From VRUE01 sp035605695 (lineage in GTDB: Bacteria; Actinomycetota; Thermoleophilia; Solirubrobacterales; 70-9): 64,000 nt of DNA. Position 1 is the first letter of the stretch. Every line of letters starts with the position of its first letter. Where the stretch lies: positions 62,001 through 126,000 of the forward strand of contig DATNGZ010000052.1 of NCBI GenBank assembly GCA_035605695.1. The letters are read 5' to 3'. Below the pieces are notes generated by a model. It was not told the origin of the DNA, searched no databases, and was given only the letters and a program-made list of their open reading frames with translations. Both the position numbers and the translations under genes were made by a program. Shown here piece by piece: positions 59,354 through 64,000 of the stretch.

Positions 59354-60395
59354 GGTCGCCGTAGGAGCGCACCGGCTTGATCGCCGCGGCCGGGGCGATG
59401 GCGAGGCCAGAGCGCACCCCCCGCTCGTCGCCAGTGCGGAGCGCCTGGGCGATCGCCTCCTTGGCCGAGCGCTTCGCGTTCGGCAACTGATCGGGGTAGA
59501 GCTCGGCCAGTGCTGCCTCAGCAGCCTCGCGGTCCTCGGCGTCGATCGCCTCCTGCACCTTCTCGGCGAAGAAAGAGAGCCGCTTGGCGGCACGCGTGCG
59601 GGTCATGCCGTCCGGCAGCTTGATCTTTCCCGAGACTTCGGCGGGGTCTTCGGTCAGCCCGGTCTTGATCGAGCTGGAGGCCTCGGCGAAGAAGCGCTGC
59701 AGCGAGTAGATCAGCCCGTCGACCTCGACGATGTGCTCGAGGGCAAGCGCCTCGGAGTTGAAGGAGATCAGCGCCGGGGCCGAGTCTCCCTTGATCGCAG
59801 CCTTGGCGAGGCGGATGACGCGGGCGCGGTGTCGGCGGAGGGCCTTCGGTTCGGCCGTCAGAAGCCGGGTGTGGCACTCCGGGTGGGAGGCGTCCCAGTC
59901 GTCGTAGTCGCGGTTGGGGATCCAGATGCCGTCGCCGTCCTTCCGCGTCAGCGCGACCACGAGGTCCACGCTCGGGTCGACGCCGTCGTCGTTGGGGTCG
60001 TTGAAGCGGATGAGGATCGCGCGCTTGATCAGGCGACTGCGGGCATCGGGATAGGTCTCGCGGACGATCGGCATGACGTGCTTGCGGACCTCGTCCATGA
60101 TTTCCTCGGGCCCCTCTTCCTCGGAGCTATCGGGGCCGAGCGTCGGGTAGGAGCGGCGGTCGAGGACGGCGCCGCAATCGGCATCAGAGACGGGATTGTT
60201 GACGTTGCCGTGGGCCACCGAGCCCGACTTGAAGGTGCGCAGGACGCCGAAGTCTTCGGCTGCTTCGAGCACCAGGTTCCGGCGCTCGCGCGCCTCGCGG
60301 AGATCGTCGTCGTCGGCGGAGATGTCGTCACGGATCTCCTCCAGCACCTCTTCGGCGTGGACGGCCTCCTCGGCCTTTGCTTCGTTGTTGTACAT
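59337..60395 (-). CDS. CD-NTase (cGAS/DncV-like nucleotidyltransferase) of CBASS
   Basis: A 352-aa enzyme expected to make a cyclic oligonucleotide on phage infection. The pol-beta nucleotidyltransferase signature FKSGSVAHGNVNNPVSDADC has GS at 58-59 and the metal pair D-x-D; the third Asp is in DPSVDLVVAL. The helical C-terminal half covers about residues 195-330. The protein ends SYGDHDAAA, a free Ala C-terminus that fits with the E2-mediated conjugation known for type II CBASS. It is first in the operon; the ATG at 60395 starts MYNNEAKAEEAVHAEEV. Product nucleotide cannot be deduced. Confidence 0.88.
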   Translation of the reverse strand: MYNNEAKAEEAVHAEEVLEEIRDDISADDDDLREARERRNLVLEAAEDFGVLRTFKSGSVAHGNVNNPVSDADCGAVLDRRSYPTLGPDSSEEEGPEEIMDEVRKHVMPIVRETYPDARSRLIKRAILIRFNDPNDDGVDPSVDLVVALTRKDGDGIWIPNRDYDDWDASHPECHTRLLTAEPKALRRHRARVIRLAKAAIKGDSAPALISFNSEALALEHIVEVDGLIYSLQRFFAEASSSIKTGLTEDPAEVSGKIKLPDGMTRTRAAKRLSFFAEKVQEAIDAEDREAAEAALAELYPDQLPNAKRSAKEAIAQALRTGDERGVRSGLAIAPAAAIKPVRSYGDHDAAA

Positions 60396-60749
60396 CTGAA
60401 CTGCCTTTCTGTCGTCTGATTCGCCTGGAGAGCCAGTCGAAAAACAGGGGCATCACACCCTGCAACCGGCTCGTGTCGATCATGGCAAATGAAATAGACG
60501 GCAAAAAAAGAGGCCGAGCGGGCGATGAACCCCGCTCGGCCCCGAAGGCGAACAGCAGACGACGCCAGGTGTTCTACTCGATACGAGCGGACGGATCTAG
60601 CGCCACCCTGAGCAGGAAGACGCCGGCAGAACCGCGCCGGTGCCGGCTAGGGCAGGCCTACAACCGTGCTCCGCCCGTCCCGGTCTGTAGAAAAGTGCGT
60701 GGACGGCAGGCCCGACCGGGGCCTTGCGCCGCTACTTCAAGGAGACGAG
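60396..60749. other. Intergenic region between CBASS and HU genes
   Basis: About 350 bases that must contain divergent promoters for the CBASS operon (minus) and the HU gene (plus). Apart from the hairpin at 60503-60541 I see no other element. The plus-strand frame from 60377 across it is basic and unconvincing. Confidence 0.6.
60503..60541 (-). terminator. Intrinsic-terminator-like hairpin in the CBASS leader
   Basis: GGCCGAGCGGG (60512-60522) and CCCGCTCGGCC (60531-60541) form an 11-bp perfect stem with an 8-base loop. On the minus strand it is followed by TCTTTTTTTG, the usual U-run. It faces the CD-NTase gene on the same strand, about 110 bases upstream of its ATG, and no minus-strand gene ends before it. 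It may be an attenuator for the CBASS transcript, or a terminator shielding it. Confidence 0.75.
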
Positions 60750-61034
60750 ATGTCGATTACGACCAAGGATGAGTTGGCAAAGCAGGTAGCCGCGCGGACC
60801 GGGCTCGAGGCGGGCCAGGCGAAGCTCGCGGTGGAGGCGATGATCGCGGAGATCACCGCGCAGCTCGCGGCCGGCAACGAGGTCAAATTTACCGGCTTCG
60901 GCAAATTCTCGACGGTCGCTCGACCGGCCCGGGAAGGCCGCAATCCGCAGACCGGCGAGTTGCTACAGATCGCTGCGAAGACGGCGGCGAAGTTCAGTCC
61001 CGGAGCCGAGCTGAAGAAGGCCGTCAACGGCTGA
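60750..61034 (+). CDS. HU-family DNA-binding protein
   Basis: A 94-aa histone-like protein. MSITTKDELAKQVAARTGLE starts the helical dimer part, VKFTGFGKFSTVARPAREGR and NPQTGELLQIAAKTAAKFSP form the beta arms and the tip Pro, and KKAVN closes it. Binds and bends DNA as a dimer. Strong AAGGAG ribosome binding site. No Lys-rich C-terminal tail as in mycobacterial HupB. Confidence 0.96.
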   Translation: MSITTKDELAKQVAARTGLEAGQAKLAVEAMIAEITAQLAAGNEVKFTGFGKFSTVARPAREGRNPQTGELLQIAAKTAAKFSPGAELKKAVNG

Positions 61035-61218
61035 GGTAGTCCTGCTGAACCTGTCTGCGCGCCGGGTGCCTCTTTCGGCTGGTTGGCCCCACGGCGTTCG
61101 GAAGCCTGGATCTCCTGAGCGCTCGGGCGGAGGGGCCATGAACCACCGCTCTAGGTGAGCGCCGCCCGGGGTACCCTCTGTTTTCAAGGCTTCCCCGGCC
61201 GAGGATCACAAGGAGGAA

Positions 61219-61659
61219 GTGATGAAGATCAAGCTACGGCGCCCGTCACCAGCGATGGCCGTTGCGTTGCTGGCTCTCTTTCTCGCGGTCGGCGGCAACG
61301 TCGTCGCCTACGGGTTGGGCCGGAACTCGGTCCACTCTCGCGACATCGCGCCAGGGGCTGTAAAGGCTTCCGACCTCGGCCACTTCAAGCTTCGGAAGTC
61401 AGGCCCCATCCTTGATCCTGACCCCACCGCCCATGACGGCATCTACACCGGCGCTGGGGGGCGCGCGAAATGTAAGCGGGGTGAGCGGCTAATCACTGGC
61501 GGCTCGTCGCAGACCGGCGAAGCCGGGACTCCGTATATGCGGGTTGTGGATGAAGGGCCGGTGCCAGTCGAACAAGCCTGGCGGGTGAGGTGGGCTTCCG
61601 ACATGGGCGGAGCGGCGAGCGAGGACTTCGTCGTCGTTGCCCTCTGTCTAGTCCGGTAG
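61219..61659 (+). CDS. Exported protein of unknown function
   Basis: A 146-aa protein with an N-terminal membrane helix or signal anchor (SPAMAVALLALFLAVGGNVV, residues 10-30) followed by a linker (GRNSVHSRDIAPGAVKASDL) and a beta-rich outer domain with CKRGERLITGGSS and a late Cys (VALCLVR), possibly a disulfide. Many Solirubrobacterales exported proteins begin similarly. GTG at 61219 or ATG at 61222, with AAGGAGG before it. Confidence 0.65.
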   Translation: MMKIKLRRPSPAMAVALLALFLAVGGNVVAYGLGRNSVHSRDIAPGAVKASDLGHFKLRKSGPILDPDPTAHDGIYTGAGGRAKCKRGERLITGGSSQTGEAGTPYMRVVDEGPVPVEQAWRVRWASDMGGAASEDFVVVALCLVR

Positions 61660-61803
61660 CGAAGGTCGACTTCTGCTCTCCGCGCAACAAGATTATTGCT
61701 GCTTAAAAGCTCCGGATTAAAGATCATCAGAAGTGGGTAATTTCTACCCCTGGTAGGCGGAGCCGCGCAGCCAGCCGGGCTCCACAGCTCGTCGGAGGGC
61801 AGC

Positions 61804-63195
61804 GTGAGAACCAAAGCGCCAGCGAGAGGGGGGACCACTTTCTCGCCTCGGTGCTCTGTTGAAGAGATGGAAGCTCACTCTTCGACTATCGCTTCAGCCG
61901 GTGCGGAAGTCCCGCTTCAGGACATGGTCAGTGGTGAGCGGGGTCGCGCGCTTCGAGTTCAGCTCGCCTCCTGGCATCCAGATTGCTCGGCCGAAGAGGT
62001 CGCCGACGCGATCCAGACGGCCTGCAAGCGCTTTCTGGAGCACGCCGAGGGGATCTCGGAGCCGGGCCAGATCTACTCGTGGATTCGCACCACTGCCCAC
62101 CGGGTCCTCCAACGCGAAGACGAACGTCATGGTCGCGAAGAACCTCGCAAGAGCATCGACGGCCTGGCCGGTCTCGCTGCAGAAGAGCCCGGCCCGGCGG
62201 AAGAGCTGATCTCCGGCGAAGACGATGCCGACCTCGCGGAGCTGGTCGAGGAGGTCTACTCCTCACTTCCCGACCGCGGGCGTGACATTCTCGCGCTCTA
62301 CGGCGCCGGCTACAAGCGCCCGCAGATCGCCGAGCGCCTCGGCCTAAGTGACCGCGTCGTCAAGCGGGAGCTGCTCGAGGTGATGGACGCCGCTCGGTCT
62401 GTAGTCGCCCGCCTCGCGGGTGGGGGCTGCCGCCACGGCGAGCCGCTGGTGCTGCGCTCGGTCTGCGGACTCGCGACCGCGGCGGAGGACGCTCATGCTC
62501 GCGAGCACCTGGCCCGCTGTGGGCGCTGCCAGATCTTCAGTGAGCGGCTGATCGCCTGGCGGGAGAAGGCCGGCGTGATCCTGCCGGTCCCCGCCGCCGA
62601 AGGTGCGAGCCCGGGATTCGTAGAGCGCGTCCTTCACAAGTCCGCGGAGGGCCTCTCCTCGATCAAGCAGCACATCGTTGACGGCGGCGCTCAGGCAAAG
62701 CAGCAGGTCGCCGCGGGCTACTACCGCGCCGTTGATCCGACCCCGCTCGCCGCAGCTCGACCCGCGACGATCGCCACGGTGGTGGCGGGGTGCATAGCTC
62801 TCGGCAGCGGCGCGACCTACTGTGTCGAACAAGGCGTTGATCCCCTCGGCGCCGCGCGTGGGTTGATCGCAAGCTCCTCCGAAAGTGAGCCCGAACCGCC
62901 GGCTCCTTCTCCGGAACCCGAATCGAGCGGGCCTACCTACACGCCGGTGGAACCGACGGAAGTCGAAGAAGCACCCGCCCCGGAACCGACGGCGACGGCC
63001 GAACAGGAACCCGACCCGAAGCCGAAGGCCGAACCGCCGCCGCCCGAGGACAGCTTCGAGCCCGTCTCGCCGGCATATGCGTCGAGTGAAGGCGGAACGG
63101 AAGAAACCTACGAAGCGTCGGAAGCGGCGCCAGTCGAAAGCACGCAGTCGGCGCCGGCACCCGCCCAGTCGGGTCCGCAGTTTGGAGGCCCATGA
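61804..63195 (+). CDS. Sigma-70-like factor fused to anti-sigma-like zinc motif and membrane anchor
   Basis: A 463-aa protein. A sigma-2-like helical part spans about residues 40-105 (AEEVADAIQTACKRFLEH, IYSWIRTTAHRVLQREDE), a sigma-4-like HTH about 145-195 (LPDRGRDILALYGAGYKRPQ, IAERLGLSDRVVKRELLEVM). H235, C239 and C242 in HLARCGRC form a zinc-anti-sigma-like motif. A membrane helix lies near 320-340, then a long Pro/Glu-rich tail. GTG start 61804 (ATG at 61867 possible). It overlaps the secreted protein start, so both may be one surface system. Confidence 0.8.
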   Translation: MRTKAPARGGTTFSPRCSVEEMEAHSSTIASAGAEVPLQDMVSGERGRALRVQLASWHPDCSAEEVADAIQTACKRFLEHAEGISEPGQIYSWIRTTAHRVLQREDERHGREEPRKSIDGLAGLAAEEPGPAEELISGEDDADLAELVEEVYSSLPDRGRDILALYGAGYKRPQIAERLGLSDRVVKRELLEVMDAARSVVARLAGGGCRHGEPLVLRSVCGLATAAEDAHAREHLARCGRCQIFSERLIAWREKAGVILPVPAAEGASPGFVERVLHKSAEGLSSIKQHIVDGGAQAKQQVAAGYYRAVDPTPLAAARPATIATVVAGCIALGSGATYCVEQGVDPLGAARGLIASSSESEPEPPAPSPEPESSGPTYTPVEPTEVEEAPAPEPTATAEQEPDPKPKAEPPPPEDSFEPVSPAYASSEGGTEETYEASEAAPVESTQSAPAPAQSGPQFGGP

Positions 63196-64000
63196 TGCAA
63201 CCCGCTCTACACCCCCATCTCCACCCCGCCCGCGTCCCCGCGTTCGTCGCCATCGTCGCCGCGTTCGTCCTCGCCGTCGGTCTCGCCGTACCCCGCCCGG
63301 CGAGCGCTGGCGAATACACGATCTCCATCTGCCAGGCCGATGAAGCGGGCTATGTCAGCTCAGCCTTCGAACAGTTCGCCACCCGTGGGATGAAGTGGCG
63401 GCGGGCATGCGATCCACGCGGAGACGGGCTCCGAGGACTCGTCACCGCGAACGTCCCTCGTGCCGGTCGCGTGGAGCAAGGGGCGCAGTCCGGATTCATC
63501 CTCAATGCCCCGCCGGAGACGACCTTTTCCCGCCTCCGCTGGTCCGGGCAGGCACAGCGCCGCGACTGCCGTTACGCCCTCCAGCTCTTCGCCGAGCGTC
63601 CCGGCACCACGCCGGTCTCGATGAAGAACGTGCGCGCCAACCGGGGTTGCCCCCGCCCCGGCCTGGCGCAGTCGTCCGGGGCGCCATTTCCACGCGCGTA
63701 TGACCTCGGCGGTGCCACGCGCATCGTCCAGCGCGTCGTCTGCCTTGGAAGCCCCAAATACCAATTCTGCTCGGCGCGAGGTCAGAACTACATCCGAACC
63801 TTCTCGGCGGAAGCAACGGTGGTTGACGGCAACCCTCCCGCGGTAGGTGTCGTTCAAGACTCAGGCTTCACGCAGGGCCAGTGGGTGCGGGGAACCCAAC
63901 GCTTCGGCTACGACGCTTCCGACAATGTTGGGGTCAAGAGCGCGTCCGCGCTCATCAGCGGTGGAGTGCGGGGCACCGAATCTCGGTCATGCGACTACTC
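63192..64000 (+). CDS. Secreted protein, N-terminal part (runs off the window)
   Basis: At least 269 codons open to the window end. MMQPALHPHLHPARVPAFVA, then AIVAAFVLAVGLAVPRPASA, is a signal peptide with an AxA-type cleavage site before GEYTISICQADEAGYVS. The mature part is beta-rich with several Cys (SICQ, RRACDP, RRDCRY, NRGCPR, VCLGS, QFCSARG, RSCDY), suggesting disulfides. It resembles Solirubrobacter exported proteins with Ig-like repeats. ATG overlaps the sigma-fusion stop. Confidence 0.72.
   Translation, partial: MMQPALHPHLHPARVPAFVAIVAAFVLAVGLAVPRPASAGEYTISICQADEAGYVSSAFEQFATRGMKWRRACDPRGDGLRGLVTANVPRAGRVEQGAQSGFILNAPPETTFSRLRWSGQAQRRDCRYALQLFAERPGTTPVSMKNVRANRGCPRPGLAQSSGAPFPRAYDLGGATRIVQRVVCLGSPKYQFCSARGQNYIRTFSAEATVVDGNPPAVGVVQDSGFTQGQWVRGTQRFGYDASDNVGVKSASALISGGVRGTESRSCDY

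Noticed and set aside
59238..60419. Long plus-strand frame opposite the CD-NTase.
   Set aside because: Composition typical of antisense frames in GC-rich DNA; the minus-strand frame has clear nucleotidyltransferase motifs.
60377..60772. Plus-strand frame before the HU gene.
   Set aside because: It crosses the terminator-like hairpin, is Arg-rich and has no family resemblance.
1..64000. CRISPR arrays, complete insertion sequences or integrases.
   Set aside because: No regularly spaced repeats and no transposase or recombinase gene found on reading the window.

Overview
High-GC actinobacterial chromosome segment, most likely class Thermoleophilia / order Solirubrobacterales. This taxonomic call is an inference from the very strong G/C bias at third codon positions, frequent GTG and TTG starts, several LuxR regulators with large ATPase domains, exported proteins of a Solirubrobacter-like style, and a cyclase/ATPase signalling protein. 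No rRNA is present. One tRNA (Gly, GCC anticodon) is seen.

Layout. 0-1 kb: RNase HI and a VOC-fold enzyme. 1.2-4.4 kb: tRNA-Gly followed by an accessory patch with a 26-bp palindrome, a dispersed repeat, a structured leader, two small proteins and four tandem XRE-type regulators. 4.4-21.9 kb: metabolic and regulatory genes: a probable methylsuccinyl-CoA dehydrogenase, an amidohydrolase, two LuxR/ATPase (LAL) regulators, a nucleotide cyclase-STAND ATPase-SCP2 fusion, a cytochrome P450, a Crp/Fnr regulator, a flavoprotein and an epoxide-hydrolase-like enzyme. 22-23.9 kb: RsbW-like kinase, a Cys-motif protein, a truncated STAS gene and small ORFs. 23.9-32.1 kb: the complete Kdp potassium system: a KdpD-like kinase half, KdpE, two tiny membrane peptides (the second KdpF), KdpA, KdpC, KdpB, the other KdpD half, and a membrane-anchored Usp protein.

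32.3-39.4 kb: a patch that looks like a defence or nuclease island: a frameshifted HNH gene beside a copy of the dispersed repeat, then two proteins with HEPN-type Rx4H motifs, a DUF2971 protein, two PD-(D/E)XK-like nucleases, a membrane-anchored protein and a GIY-YIG protein. 39.4-51.5 kb: acetate kinase and phosphoketolase (acetyl-phosphate shunt), ZIP and Nramp-type metal transporters, an SRPBCC protein, an ABC exporter, a Usp protein, a flavoprotein and a trehalose-synthase-type glycosyltransferase. 51.5-56 kb: a minus-strand cluster with a two-component system, two haem-type membrane proteins, a single-TM acidic protein and ApbE.

56-60.4 kb: HNH protein, alpha/beta hydrolase, the C-terminal stump of a phytoene-desaturase-like gene, and a compact minus-strand operon of CD-NTase, stand-alone E2-like protein and single-TM protein. 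I read this operon as an E2-only (short type II) CBASS anti-phage system; it is the most interesting object in the window. An intrinsic-terminator-like hairpin lies in its leader. 60.7-64 kb: HU-type DNA-binding protein, exported protein, a sigma factor fused to an anti-sigma-like zinc motif and membrane anchor, and the start of a secreted protein that runs off the window.
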